Shown: piece by piece, positions 11,490 through 22,753 of the stretch
How the letters are laid out: the number at the start of each line of letters is the position of its first letter
Numbering within the stretch: the first letter of the stretch is position 1
NCBI RefSeq assembly: GCF_901000735.1
Contig: NC_081542.1
Coordinates: 34,277,243-34,341,242 of the forward strand
Source: Corylus avellana
Taxonomy: Eukaryota; Streptophyta; Magnoliopsida; Fagales; Betulaceae
Direction of reading: 5' to 3'
DNA: 64,000 bases
Translations under genes and position numbers: made by a program
Notes under the pieces: generated by a model
Database searches by the model: none
What the model was told of the DNA's origin: nothing
What the model saw: the letters and a program-made list of their open reading frames with translations, nothing else

Positions 11490-11773
11490 TGAGGCCAACT
11501 AACTTTGGGATAAATTTTCATTGATAATATTGCAAATTCATAATACAGGAATAATAAAGTAGAATAACAAAGCGGAAATAATAAATGAGACAAAGATTAA
11601 GGTGGTTCAGCCTTTAGCCTCCATCCACACATTAAAAGCCTTAGTGGCTACATTAAGGTGCTTTTATTTAATGATTGAATACATAAGAGTAGCACTCTAT
11701 TTATAGAGAGGTAATGAGGAATGGGTTTCATTCTTAACCAATGTGGGACAAGCCCACATATGCTCTAACAAAT
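11490..11773 (-). mobile_element. Copia-like LTR remnant
   Basis: On the minus strand it starts TGTTAGAGCATATGTGGGCT, has TATAAATAGAG near 11698-11706, then AATAAAAG, and runs to about 11490. This order (TGTTAGAG start, TATA box, AATAAA) is typical of small plant Copia LTRs. No internal region follows, so it may be a solo LTR; the left end is uncertain. Confidence 0.5.
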
Positions 11774-11827
11774 ATATCCTCCACCAAGGTAATTTTTGTC
11801 CATTATTTTATTCTTTTTATTTGTGAA

Positions 11828-11880
11828 TTGCTTCATGAGATGTGATTCTCAATCGATTGAGCTACCTCTTAGAGACTAAA
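11828..11880 (-). mobile_element. Truncated SINE, family 1
   Basis: The minus strand carries GAGGTAGCTCAATCGATTGAG and CATCTCATGAAGC, matching the tRNA-like head of the SINE copies at 14812 and 34250. The B-box and tail are missing. Confidence 0.45.
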
Positions 11881-12363
11881 AAACACGTTCACCAATTACA
11901 GAGTTCTCTCTACAACTACCTTTGCGATGTCTCAAGATCCTACATGTTCATCAAATACAGTTGATATTGGTTCAATTATCCTCAACACCTATAAAACTCA
12001 CCTATCAAACTCCTTGAAGTTGATGTGATTTGTGTGGTGGTGTCTTTTTTGTAATGTTGTAGTGCACTAGGCTTCATTTGTTTTGACTTTGGGGTGTTTA
12101 GGACTGATGGAGCTTGTATTGCAGAATTTTTATTTTGTTATTATGATTCATGTCAATCTTTTGAAATCTCTTGTGGCACTTCATATGTAAAACCCTAATG
12201 TATTTGAATTAGTCATATATATGCAGCCTAAAATGTATATTATGTCTCATTAAGTTTATCTAGTACTAGAAGTTCTTACCCATTTAAAAATTTGTCATTG
12301 TTCATTCTTGTAATGTGTGTTAGTTTTTAGGTTGGCTAATTCGGTGTACAAAAGTGTGATTTC
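11881..12363. other. Intergenic sequence, nothing recognised
   Basis: No convincing gene, element end or repeat was found. Confidence 0.35.
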
Positions 12364-12845
12364 TTAATTACTTAATCAATACTTTAACACTCCCTCTTAC
12401 GTGTGGGCTCAAACTACCTTTTAATAGATGATGTCCAACACGTGAAATATTTAATTTAAATGGGAGTTCATTTGACGGAGTCAAGGTTTGAACTTAAGAC
12501 CTTTGGCTCTGATACCATGTTAAATTACTAGTTATCCCAAAAGCTTAAGTTGATAGGAAGAGGTAAATTTAATCACTCAATACCTATCAGCTTAAGCTTT
12601 TGGGACAATTGGTAGTTTAACATGGTATCAGAGCCAAAGGTCATGGGATCGAACCTTGACTCTGTCAAATCACCCCTCATTTAAATTAAATATTTCACGT
12701 GTTGGGCCTCACTTATTAAAAGGGAGTTTGAGCCTCACACGTGAGGAAGAGTGTTAAATTAATGATTAAGTGATTAAAATTTATCTCTTCTTATCAGTTT
12801 AAGCTTTTAGAACAACTGATAATTTAACATGATATCAAAGCCTTA
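12364..12845. repeat. Inverted pair of the TATCAGAGCC-bearing repeat
   Basis: The left arm (about 12364-12563, reversed) and right arm (about 12575-12840) meet head to head near 12565. The unit holds AAGCTTTTGGGA, ATTTAACATGGTATCAGAGC, TGAACCTTGACTC-like text, TTTCACGTGTTGGG and GTGTTAAATTAATGATTAAG. The same unit is tandemly repeated at 33955-34870. GGTATCAGAGC resembles a tRNA-Met primer-binding site, hinting at retroelement origin. Confidence 0.65.
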
Positions 12846-13083
12846 ACACCGAAGAGGTTTTACTTTTAAAGAGTTTTCTAAAAAAATTCATCTTTGTCAC
12901 CAAAATATCTGTGTCTCTGTGATTTACTGTTTTACATATTTTGGTGATTAATTGTTGCATGCTTTTTATTTTTAATTCCGCATTATTTTTTGTTAAACAC
13001 TTATTCACCCCCTCTAGGTGTATTTTGAAGTCTTGTTTATATTTTTCAATGTGCTTATGTCTGGAAGCTGTAATTTGAAAATT

Positions 13084-14195
13084 GGGTAATTGTATGATAA
13101 GTCTCTGAGTTAACCCTTCAAAATTTAAAAATCCTTAAGTTTTTTTTTCGAATATTTACTCCCTAGCTTAATCGAAATGATAATAAAATTCCTACTGTCA
13201 AAAGTTTTTAGGGAAAAATTCACTTTACCCCCCTAAAGTTTCAGGGGTTTTTCAATTTGAACCCCAAAGTTTAAAAAGTGGCAATGTACCCCCCCCCAAT
13301 GTTTCAAAAAATTTCAATTTAAACCTTCCGTTAATAATTTCCATTAAATTGGACGGAAATCTCTAAAATTACATAATTACCCTCAGGCTTTTTTAAAAAA
13401 AAAAATTCCGTCCAATTTAACGGAAATTGTAACGGAAGGTTTAAATTGAAAATTTTTGAAACATTGAGGGGGTACATTGCCACTTTTTAAACTTTGGGGT
13501 TCAAATTGAAAAACTCCTGAAACTTCAGGGGGGTAAATTGGGATTTTCCCCAATTTTTTAATAGCCGTTAGTCCCAATCAAAACGCACTATTTTACCTCA
13601 TTAAAATATTAATTTTTTATTAATTTAATTTAAAAATAAAAAACAAATTGAAAGGCTGGTAAGGGGTGGCTGGCCACCCCCCAACCCTTATGGGGTGGCC
13701 GCAAGCCACCCCTAGGGGGTTTGGGGTGGCCTGTGGGCCACCCCGTGGGTGGTTAGGGGTGGCCGTGAGCCACCCCAAACTCCCCATGGGATGGCCCACA
13801 AGCCACACCTAAACCCTAGGGGTGGCCATGAGCCACCCCCATGGGAGGTTTGGGGTGGCTCGCAGTCACCCATGGGGGTTTGGGGGTGGCTCATGGCGAC
13901 CCCTAGGGTTTAGGGGTGGCCTGCGAGCCACCCCAAACCCCTTGGGGGTGGCCGTACTCCTTCAATTTTTTTAAATTTTTAGACTTAAATTTTAAAATTA
14001 AATTAATAAAAAATAAATATTTTAATGAGGTGAAACGGTGCATTTTGATTGGGACTAACTGTTAAAAAAATTTAACAGTAGGGATTTTATTGTAATTTCG
14101 TTTGACCTAGTGAGTAAATTTTCGAAAGAAAAAAAAAAACTTAAAAATTTTTAAATGTTGGAGGGTTGACTCAGAGATTTATTATACAATTATCC
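13084..14195. mobile_element. Foldback TIR element with GGGGTGGC core, 9-bp TSD
   Basis: The ends mirror each other: GGGTAATTGTATGATAAGTC on the left and the complement of GGATAATTGTATAATAAATC on the right, with complementary arms over much of the element. Flanks TTGAAAATT (13075-13083) and TTGAATATT (14196-14204) form a 9-bp duplication with one mismatch. The core (about 13655-13960) is a GC-rich run of GGGGTGGC/GCCACCCC hairpins. A 9-bp duplication and long arms fit a Mutator-like non-coding element. Frames in the core are not genes. A second foldback element is nested at 13211-13551. Confidence 0.75.
13211..13551. mobile_element. Nested foldback MITE, 9-bp TSD
   Basis: This is an almost complete palindrome: arms with CTTTACCCCCCTAAAGTTTC and its near complement, and a central CCGTCCAATTTAACGG-type turn. 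Flanks AAGTTTTTA (13202-13210) and AATTTTTTA (13552-13560) match at 8 of 9. It splits the left arm of the larger element around it. A half copy lies at 30823-30950. Confidence 0.8.
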
Positions 14196-14499
14196 TTGAA
14201 TATTCAATTATCAGATATGGCAATGCAGCAAATCATATCAGATTTGGATTGTCGAAGGCTTATAACAATGAATTACAAGATTGAATCATCTTGATGATTG
14301 AAATCGTGTTATAAGTAGAGTTGCTTACAGAAGTGATGGATTAAGCCGTCTAAAACCATTTGATTGCTTAAAAACCACGTGATATGGTATCTTATAAACA
14401 AGTTAAAATAAATTAATAAATAAATAAATATAAAATCATGCTGCAAAATCTTGATCTCTCTTTCTTTCTGTATCTCTCTCTCACGCGTTTAGACTTAAG

Positions 14500-14672
14500 G
14501 GCATGTTTGGGACTACGTTTGAGAGGCATAAAAGTGCTTTTAACACTCAAAAAGTCCTTGTTTGATAAAAAAATTAAAAGCTCTTTTAAGGGTCTAAAAA
14601 GCCTAAAAATTGTCAAAACGCACTTTTGACTTAAAAGCTCTATTTCTCAAACGCAATCCTAAACAAGTTCTT
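14500..14672. mobile_element. Foldback MITE of the GTTTGGGA..TTTGAG family
   Basis: The left end GCATGTTTGGGACTACGTTTG is mirrored by CAAACGCAATCCTAAACAAG on the right, with a short internal AAAAGTGCTTTTAAC motif. Related copies lie at 35400-35850 (nested pair) and 36178-36420. Short frames on both strands are artefacts. Confidence 0.65.
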
Positions 14673-14811
14673 AATGCCATTAATTGATGTCATAAGTTAA
14701 AGCTATTGACTTGGGGTCTGGAAATAACTTAATAATGAGTATTCCTATTCCCAATTGATGCACTTCCTATTCCCAATTGATGCGGAAGAAAATTGACAAA
14801 ACTGTTATTTT

Positions 14812-14923
14812 TTTTTTTTTTTTTTGACATGTCCACACAAGGGAAGAAGGAGGAGGGATTTGAACTAGTGACCTCCACTTCATGAGGTGTGGTCTACAGC
14901 CGATTGAGCTACCCCTTGGGGAC
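14812..14923 (-). mobile_element. SINE, family 1, with TSD
   Basis: Read on the minus strand: GGGGTAGCTCAATCGGC (A-box), CTAGTTCAAATCCC (B-box), a CTTGTGTGGACATGTC tail and oligo-A (poly-T on plus at 14806-14825). Duplicated target AAACTGTTATTTT lies at 14799-14811 and 14924-14936. The body is about 110 bp and the Pol III boxes look intact. Confidence 0.85.
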
Positions 14924-14939
14924 AAACTGTTATTTTAAT

Positions 14940-15410
14940 TATGCATGTATGTTTCCTTTTTAATAAAGATTAGGTTTTTCCTTTTCCATTAGGATTATGT
15001 TTTCCCTCTTCTATTAGGATTAGGTCTTTCTTTTTCCAATTAGGATTTGTTTTCTTTGTCCTTGTTAAATTAGGAGGTGCCTAGCCTATATAAAGGCGTC
15101 TAGTCTTTGTTATTTTTCAATTCAGTTTGAACTATCAATTAAATTTAAGTCATTGAGAGTTATTTTTCTGTTTGCTTATTTGGGGCAATTATGGTCTTTC
15201 TCTTTCCTATTTGTTAGTTTTTCTCTTCCTAAATTCCCTTTCATTATTCAATTTCTTAGTTTATGCTGCTATCATATGCTATCAGAACAATCTTAGTTCT
15301 ATCCGGCATCACCAGTGTTCTAAATTCAAAATTATTTGCGATCCATATTTCACCCAAAATGTGCAAAGCCATAGCCTCATATGCAGCCATTAAATAGATC
15401 CACTTGATCA
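14940..15410 (+). mobile_element. Possible Copia-type LTR remnant
   Basis: Four imperfect ATTAGG(A/T)TT..TTTTCC repeats (14965-15055) precede a TATATAAAGG box at about 15086 and a later GCTATCAGAAC that could be a worn primer-binding site. No second LTR or polymerase is present. This is a weak call based on arrangement. Confidence 0.35.
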
Positions 15411-15482
15411 AGTGTTTTGTGATAGGAATAATCCAAATTCGTATTCATAACCAATTTTCATGTGAGGAAAACATTATTCCAT

Positions 15483-15801
15483 GGGTTAAATATATTTAAG
15501 TCCCCTGAGCTATAAGCCATTTTCAAAAAAGTCTCCCCTTTTTTAAATTAAAAAAAAAATGATTAAATACTAAAAGACATAGAGTAATGTTTGATTAGTA
15601 TAGAAAGAATTTGCATGAAATTTGATTTTTTATTTTAATTTTTTAAAAGAAAATATGGGTATTTTTTTTTAAGAATGACCGAAAAATAGCTTAATTGGAA
15701 CAAAATAATAATTTGATGTATATAAGTGTTACATTTGTCAATTTATTGTAAAATAAAAAATTATTATTAATTAAGGGGACCAAAGTATATTTATTTATCC
15801 C
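15483..15801. mobile_element. Foldback MITE, 9-bp TSD
   Basis: TIRs GGGTTAAATATATTTAAGTC and the complement of GGGATAAATAAATATACTTT enclose an AT-rich 319-bp body. TTATTCCAT occurs at 15474-15482 and again at 15802-15810, a perfect 9-bp duplication. A 9-bp duplication suggests Mutator-type transposition. No coding capacity. Confidence 0.85.
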
Positions 15802-15952
15802 TTATTCCATCGCAAGCCGTATCATCTTTATTTATAGAAGAAATGAAAAATTACCTAAATTTCAGAATGTCACATTCCATCTATGAGCTGCAGTTGCAAC
15901 GATAAAATTTCTAAGAAAAAGTACAAGAAGCCTATTATATTCAACTGGTTAC

Positions 15953-17318
15953 TGATAAGTGCCAAATATTGCATACTTGGACCCCTTTATTTACATTAGT
16001 TAATCCTTTAGTTGTGTCGTTATTTCATGTTTTGTGTTAGTTTTGTGTTTTTAGTATTTTGTAGGTCATTAAAGAAAAACTACAGCTTTAAAGGAAAAAA
16101 TACAAAGTTTGAAAGAAAGTATACTTTGAGAACACCTAGATGATGTGGTTAAGTCTAACCAAATCCAAGAAAATGTTAAATTGGATTAATGATCAGATTG
16201 GATTAAAGTTCAGATTCGATTAAATTTCGGATTTGATTCAAATTCAAATTCTGCACATGTCTCAGTATTTTGACTATAACTTTCCGTTCAAATATCGGAT
16301 TGAAGTGATTCAAACGAAATTGGAAAGGTAACTCAAAATACTACAATTCGTTGTGAAATAGGATTTTCCTAATTCAGACGGTTACTATGCCAAAATCACC
16401 CCGCAATTAAAGGACACAAATTTGGACGAATTCTATTTCGATTTTAGACTTCTATTTTGACTGGGAGACAGGCCTCCGAATTATCTAAGTTTAATAGGGC
16501 TTCTAGGACTTCCCTAAGCCTATAAATAGACTTCTTTGCATTCAAGAAAATTTATAAAATTTCAGAGCGCAAAATTCTACAGTTTTTCTCTTTTTAGTTT
16601 AGGTTTTCTTTAGATTTAGTTTTTATTTTTATGTGGGAGCTAAATTCTCAACTAAGGTTAGGGATGAAGCTTCACCGATAAAGAACATCAATACTTTCAC
16701 GTAAGTCTTTATTTATTTAATTTTATTGGGTTTAATATTTCAATTGTTTTACTTTTTTTCAATGTGTGAAATGATTATTGGATATCTTTTGTGATTCAAG
16801 GATTCATTTGATGATTTAAGATAATTTCACATAATTGATTGCTTGATTTTATTTGCCTAAATAATTGGATATCCCTTGTGATTTGTTCTACGGATACATT
16901 TGGTGTTTCAATTAAGATTGGATATCTTTTGTGATTTACGGATACATCTGATAATTTAATTGATATTGGATTACTCTAGTGATTTGTGTAATGAATGGAA
17001 ACATAGAATGGTTTTGATTAATTGTTTGAAATTCAGATTAATATTGATAAACATGGAAGTATATTGTTATGATTCGGTGAGCGTGAATTTCCAAACCTTA
17101 GTATTTTATCTCTTAGTTTATTTTAATTAGTCTATGTTTGTCTTTTAATTTTTAAAACCAAAATTCAAAACCCTTTTGGAACTAGGTTAGGATTTAATTA
17201 ATTTAGATTTAAATTGCTTTTTCAAAAATACAATTCTCTATAGGTTCGACCTCGCACTTGCAAAACATTAAACTACAATCGATTCGTGCACTTACAAGTT
17301 AAACAAATTTGCACAACA
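15953..17318 (+). mobile_element. Solo LTR with perfect 5-bp TSD
   Basis: The 1366-bp LTR runs from TGATAAGTGCC to TTGCACAACA and is flanked by GTTAC on both sides (15948-15952 and 17319-17323). It shares the TGATAAGTGCCAAA start, a TATAAATAGA box near 16524 and a module around 16240-16320 with the LTRs of elements A and B, but differs elsewhere. No internal region remains, as expected after LTR-LTR recombination. Confidence 0.9.
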
Positions 17319-17559
17319 GTTACAATCATAGTGTCCCACATAAATTAAGTCTAATCAAACCAAATAAGAGGAAACTCAATTTTAGTTTTTCTCTTCCTCA
17401 AATAAATCTCCAACTATAATGTCCAAATTAAAAGGCTTTTTCACCCAATCCATCTTGGGCTGAATTACCAAATTTGCAACTTTTAGCTACCCCAGACTCC
17501 TCAAAATTTCTCACTATTTTGCTGATGCGAACAAAATTTATAACTTTTTTTCTAATCAA

Positions 17560-17680
17560 AAAAGGTTGAAGGAGAAGGCCAATTATAGCTATCCTACTTG
17601 AGCGTAACTATAGTAGCACTAACCCGCGGGACATCACTTAGAAGGGGCCTAGACAGTGAGAACCGCAGGTGCCAACAAAA
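17560..17680 (-). mobile_element. SINE, family 2, partial
   Basis: It carries the family-2 core GCGTAACTATAGTAGCAC followed by CCCGCGGGA and GAGAACCGCAGGTGCC, matching the complement of 27175-27349 and the block at 62810-62870. Ends and target duplication were not resolved. Confidence 0.6.
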
Positions 17681-18300
17681 TTTCTAACTTGTTCCTTCAT
17701 ATTTCACCCAAATCGATAAATACATCAAGACAATAGAAATTTTTTTCAATCTTTGGGCTTAATATTCCAAATATATTACAAAAATATCCAAATTAGTTAC
17801 TTATCCAAATATATTACAAAAATATCTGCAAACAAAATTTAACTCAAGCATACTTACAAAAAAAAAAAATTAACTCAAGCCAGCTCCATGTCTCTGTCCA
17901 AATATATCTAGTTGTGATGTAATCATAATTCCTTGGTTTTCCAAGAGTTGTTTTAGAGTTCAATAAGGAGTTTGATTCCGATTATTAGTAGCGTTAAATT
18001 CTTACTCTAGAGTTAATAGAGTTAGTTCTAATTCAATCAGTATTGCTCTTCTATTTTATTGTTCTTTCGATGTAGTCATTAGAGGTCACAGCTCCCTCTG
18101 ATGAGCCCATCTATCCTTTTTTCTGTGTTTTATACTAGTACTTGGTTCGTAACAAGTAAACTTCACCAGAAAGATGAAACCCCCACTTGATGCCTCTTTG
18201 ATTCACTATCCTAGTGTTGATCTATCCAAGACAGATTCAAAATGGGTTAGATATACTAAATCAGGAAATTTTCAGGGTTTTAACAAATTAAAGATACCAA
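17681..18300. other. Intergenic sequence, nothing recognised
   Basis: AT-rich text with no supported feature; short A runs at 17858-17870. Confidence 0.35.
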
Positions 18301-18636
18301 CAAAAGCCCACACACTCAAACTGTAATGGGTATATTATACTAGTGGGCCTTTGGCCCTTGAATTGTAATGGGTCTACCATTTTATAGTTGGTAGGATCCA
18401 TGGGTTCTTTAGCCCAATTGGATGGTTTTGGTTAGTAGTTATAAGGGTCTTTATAAACAAGGCCCAAGAGATGTGTTAGGGGAGAAGTTCTATTGTGTTT
18501 TCCTTTGTAAATGGAGCCATGGAGTAGGAGTTCTTGAATTTTCAAGGAGGTTAAGGCGCCTCGAATGCCTATTTCAATCAAACAAGTAACCATATTTAGT
18601 TTTAATTCATTTCTCTCGTTCATATATTATCTTCTT
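18300..18636. other. Possible worn LTR-like sequence
   Basis: TTGTAATGGGTCTACC, a TTTATAAACAAGG box near 18451 and downstream CTATTTCAATCAAACAAG resemble the promoter/leader order of small LTRs, but neither end nor partner is seen. A SINE follows. Confidence 0.25.
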
Positions 18637-18732
18637 CACGTCCTCAATGGATAGTTTAATTGGCTAAGGTCTATGCCTCATGAAGCAAATCTTCCTCCCC
18701 CTCCCCTTGTGTGGACATGCCAAACAAAAAAA
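18637..18732 (+). mobile_element. SINE, family 1, B-box deleted, with TSD
   Basis: The head GGATAGTTTAATTGGC, ATGCCTCATGAAGC and the tail CCCTTGTGTGGACATGCC plus A run match family 1, but the segment that should hold the B-box is missing. ATATTATCTTCTT flanks it at 18624-18636 and 18733-18745 (13 bp). Confidence 0.8.
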
Positions 18733-18745
18733 ATATTATCTTCTT

Positions 18746-20002
18746 CTCAATCTTTCTTACAAATTCATTAGTAAAACATTAGTCTAATTGCTTACCTTTC
18801 TCTTCTCTTGGGCCTTATGTATATCCACTTATTTTTAGCTATAGCCCACTTGGCAGCCCAGTTAGTTATAACCACCCAACGGTCCAATAACAGAAGCCCA
18901 TTTACAGTTGTAGACCTATTACATGCCGAAACCAGAACCAAATTAAAAGGAAACAACAAGAACCAAGTGGAAAGAAAATCGAATAAAAGGATTTGGCTTA
19001 GGTGCACTATAGCACCTATTTTTTTAACCGTCTAGACTTAATTTTATATTTTTTATAAAATAAAAACAAAAAATAAAAAAGAAAGTAAAATAAAATATAA
19101 ACCATTGAAAAAATTACAGCATGTCATTTAGTCTTTTCGCGGCATCTAAGCTAAATTCTAAAAATAATGGGAAAGTGAACGAAGGGATTGGTTGAATTGG
19201 AAGTGGGCGGATGGGAAAAATAAAAATCGACTTTAATTGTTGGCTGCCCACCCTGAGAAAAAATTTGCTCAATGTGAAAAGTCATTTTGACCACACTTGT
19301 CACTTGTTGAACGTGGAGCTAGAGCGGTTTTTACCTTTTTTTTTTATCTTTTTTTTATCTTTTTTTTTTTTTTCTAAGTTAAACTATGTGTTTTCAAACA
19401 ATCAAAAGTGGCGTATAGACATGAGAGTGGAGTGATCTTTTAAGTTAGAAAATGTCTGTGTTTTTTTTTTTTTTTTTTCCTAGTTTTTGGTGTTTGGTAT
19501 AATAAAAAATAGTGATCAAATCAAAAATATTTTTGGTTGACAGCAAAATCTTTTTTAACTTCTGTAATATGTTTTCCTTTTATAATTGTAAACATTTTTT
19601 CGAGTTTGAGCTCTCCTTTTTAAATCATCAGACTTTCAAATTTCCCTAAAAGTTGCCAGAAGTTGTCGGCCATTTTCTGTTGTCATTATTTTTTATAGGC
19701 ACTATAAAGGCACGTCAAACTCAAAGGCAGACTATGATTTTCAACCCTCAACAAAATTTGCCCATTAGAACTTCTTTTCTTGCTTAAAAACGCTCTGTTT
19801 AATACATTTAAATAAGGAACCACACTTTCTTTAGAGAAAAGCTTTTCTTTCTTCAAAATTTATAAATATGTACTGAATTTTTTATGCTGATTTAGTTTTA
19901 AACTTGTATTTATAATAAAACTATTTATGTATAATTTTACATTGATCCATCAAATTAATTGTTGATGACTATATATATAATTGTAGTTACATAAGATATA
20001 GT
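18746..20002. other. Intergenic sequence with poly-T tracts
   Basis: T tracts occur at 19336-19374 and 19458-19480. Nothing else is supported; short frames look random. Confidence 0.4.
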
Positions 20003-21654
20003 TGTCGCAGGGCAAATTTTTCACACCAAACATTTAGGGGTGGCAAAATGGGTACCCATACACGACCCGATTACGACCCGCGGGTACCTGTTACACGATT
20101 AGCCTATACCCAGACACGACCCGTTTAGCTAAACGGGTAATCGGGTTTGACACGATTATGACACGAAAATAACCGGGTAACCCGACACGACCCGTTTTAC
20201 CCTTTTAAAATAACCGGGTCTAAACGGGTAGACACGACCCGATTACCCTAAACTATAATTTTTTAAAAAAAAAAAAATTAAAATTCAAAATTGTAATAAT
20301 AATACTAATACATCAATATAGTCAATGCAAAAAATTGAGTTCTAAGAGATTAAAGGCTTTAATAAAGGATAAGAAAAAAAAAAAAAATTGGAAAGTGACC
20401 GTAATTGACAAATTGTACTCCAAAATAAATTACTAAACTCATAATTTCACCTAAACTTAAAAGTTAAAAGTTAAAACAAGTAAGTTCATTTATTAAAATA
20501 GTCCACTTATAATTTAGTCCCACATGTAACAAAAGTGTTAAAAAATTAATTTGAACAAATATACAAATTCTCAAACATTTTTTTTAGCATCCAACCCTGG
20601 GCCAAGACTCAATATTTTTGAATTCCATGAGAGCCATAGAAGACCAAGACCCTTATTTAATTGTGCAAATACATTTATCAAAATGTGTAATATAATAGAA
20701 TAGTTATAATTTGAGAAACCGAGTGAGAGGGAGTCAGGGAGAGGGTTAGGTTACAGAATAGTGAGAAATTGAGAATACACTAATACAGGGAGTCAGGGAC
20801 TGATTTTTTTGTTAAAAAATCAAAATGGTAAACAGGTAAGGTAAAGTAAGACTAGTAAGTTAAGTAAGTGAGTCAAAGTGTCAAACTGACGTGAGCTGTG
20901 GGCAGTGGGCTGTGAGCCTGTGAGCTGTGAGTCAGTCAGTCCTCACGTGAAAAAAAATCAGAAAAAAAACCGGGTCGGCGCCCAGCGGGTCCAAAAAAAA
21001 AAAAAAAAAAAAAAAACCGGTTCTGGCGGGTCGACCCGCTGGACCCGGATACTATGCGGGTCTGACGGGTCGACTCGTCAGACCCGCACAGTAATCGTGT
21101 CTGGCGGGTCGACCCGCCAGACACGAAATTTTCGGGTCTTAATCGGGTAGACCCGATTATGACCCGAACCCGATTAGCCCAAACCCAATACCTGTTTTTT
21201 CGTGTCGTGTTCGTGTCGGGTTCGCGGGTCGTGTCAAAATTGCCGGTCCTACCAAACAAGCCACGTGATGGCCTTTAGCAAAGCACCAAGCAGTGCCAAG
21301 GCAGCCAATACACCAATAGAGGTTAGGGAAGAGTAATCACAGCACACACAGATTTTACGGGAACAACACCTCCCAACTTTTACACTCAAACAAATCAAAT
21401 GTACAAAGACAATGGCTAGGGCCCTTACACGTTGCCACGTTGGAACCCTTAGCCTAAATACAAGCAACTAGCCACCAAGGCTTACAATACAGGAAATCAG
21501 AATACACACTCACATGCACTCAGTGTTTCCCTCACAGCAACTCCCTTACAAGACTCTCTCAATGAAGCTTCCAACCCTTCAATGAGAGTTCCAGCAGCCC
21601 ATTTATAGCCATTAAGAGGAAAAGCTTTGCACTAGGCAGTGGGCTGCCACCAGT
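20003..21654 (-). mobile_element. Duplicated LTR end of the chromodomain element, split by hAT-like insertion
   Basis: TGTCGCAGGGCAAATTTTTC at 20003 repeats the LTR end at 21655, and after the insertion (20034-21251) the text from 21252 follows 21675-22075 closely. Without the insertion the unit is about 427 bp, the terminal part of the LTR placed in tandem with the full copy. A CTATAAATGG box lies near 21600 on the minus strand. Confidence 0.8.
20034..21251. mobile_element. hAT-like non-autonomous element, 8-bp TSD
   Basis: Ends TAGGGGTGGCAAAATGGG and the complement TAGGACCGGCAATTTTGAC resemble plant hAT ends. Flanks CCAAACAT (20026-20033) and CCAAACAA (21252-21259) give an 8-bp duplication with one mismatch. 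The body has many CGGGT/ACCCG motifs, with an inner palindromic GCGGGTCGACCCG repeat set at 21025-21125. No transposase frame is present; the open frames on both strands come from the motif repeats. Confidence 0.75.
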
Positions 21655-22753
21655 TGTCACGGGGCAAATTTTTCACACCAAACAAGCCACGTGATGGCCC
21701 TTAGCAAAGCACCAAGCAGTGCCAAGGCAGCCAACACACCAATAGAGGTTAGGGAAGAATAATCACAGCACACACAGATTTTACGGGAGCAACACCTCCC
21801 AACTTTTACATTCAACCAAACCGAATGTACAAAGACAATGGCTAGGGCCCTTATACGTTGGAACCCTTAGCCTAAATACAAGCAACTAGCCACCAAGGCT
21901 TACAATACAGGAAATCAGAATACACACTCACATGCATTCAGTGTTTCCCTCACAGCAGCTCCTTCACAAGACTCACTCTCAATGAAGCTTCCAACTCCCC
22001 CCCTCCCCCCCTCAATGAGAGTTCCAGCAGCCTATTTATAGCCATTAGGAAGGAGAGCTTTGCTACAGTGGCTGTCACCTAGCTCCAGCCCACTGCCTGG
22101 GGAAACATGGGAACTTTCAACAAGCAACTTGCCACTTCGACCAAGCTCCTTGGTCCATTTGAATTCAGCCAACGCCCTTGTTTAGCTTGCTGCCACAAGG
22201 CAGCCCTTGCAGGCTCTCCTGCAAGCATCCAACTGCCCCATTGAGGCCCAACCAGCTTCCTGCCACTTGTCCAAGTCCTGCAGGCATGGCAAAGCATCAC
22301 TCTACCCACTGTAGCAGGCAATCATTAGCCAAGAGGCTTGGCAAGCGCCCCACACAAAACCACTGCCATACTCAAGGTCCTTCTAGCTTCCTAACTTCAT
22401 GCAAGGGCCTGCAAGGCAATCATGGAACTTTGACACAGCAGGTCCTCTTCAGCAAGGCAAAGGCACCACGTGGCTAGTGCAGCAAGCCACAGCATGTCCA
22501 TCCAGCAACAAGCTTTCAACAGGATCTTCAAAGGGCTAGGCCATGCCCAAGCCCATACAGCAACCATGCTACCAAGGCCAGGCACATTAACAGTGCATGG
22601 GCCAATGTCCAACCAAACAACCATCAAGGCTGGAACAAGTCCACCCTTCATCTTAGCCCAAAGCATGCCTCCCTCATGCCAGAGCATGGTGGTCAGTAAG
22701 GGTGTTTGGCAAACCCATGTAGCCACCATAACAGCCATGTCACGGCTGTGACA
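21655..22753 (-). mobile_element. 3' LTR of chromodomain Ty3/gypsy element
   Basis: On the minus strand the LTR starts TGTCACAGCCGTGACATGGC just after a G-rich polypurine tract (22754-22767) and ends CCCCGTGACA. A CTATAAATAG box lies near 22025-22036. Its first 230 bases recur at 9264-9493 and its last ~427 bases are duplicated at 20003-21654. Short frames inside are not genes. Confidence 0.8.

Noticed and set aside
13620..13894. Gly/Pro/Trp-rich open frames
   Set aside because: Produced by the GGGGTGGC hairpin words of a foldback element.
20905..21259. Arg/Ser/Thr-rich open frames on both strands
   Set aside because: Produced by CGGGTC motif repeats in the hAT-like element.
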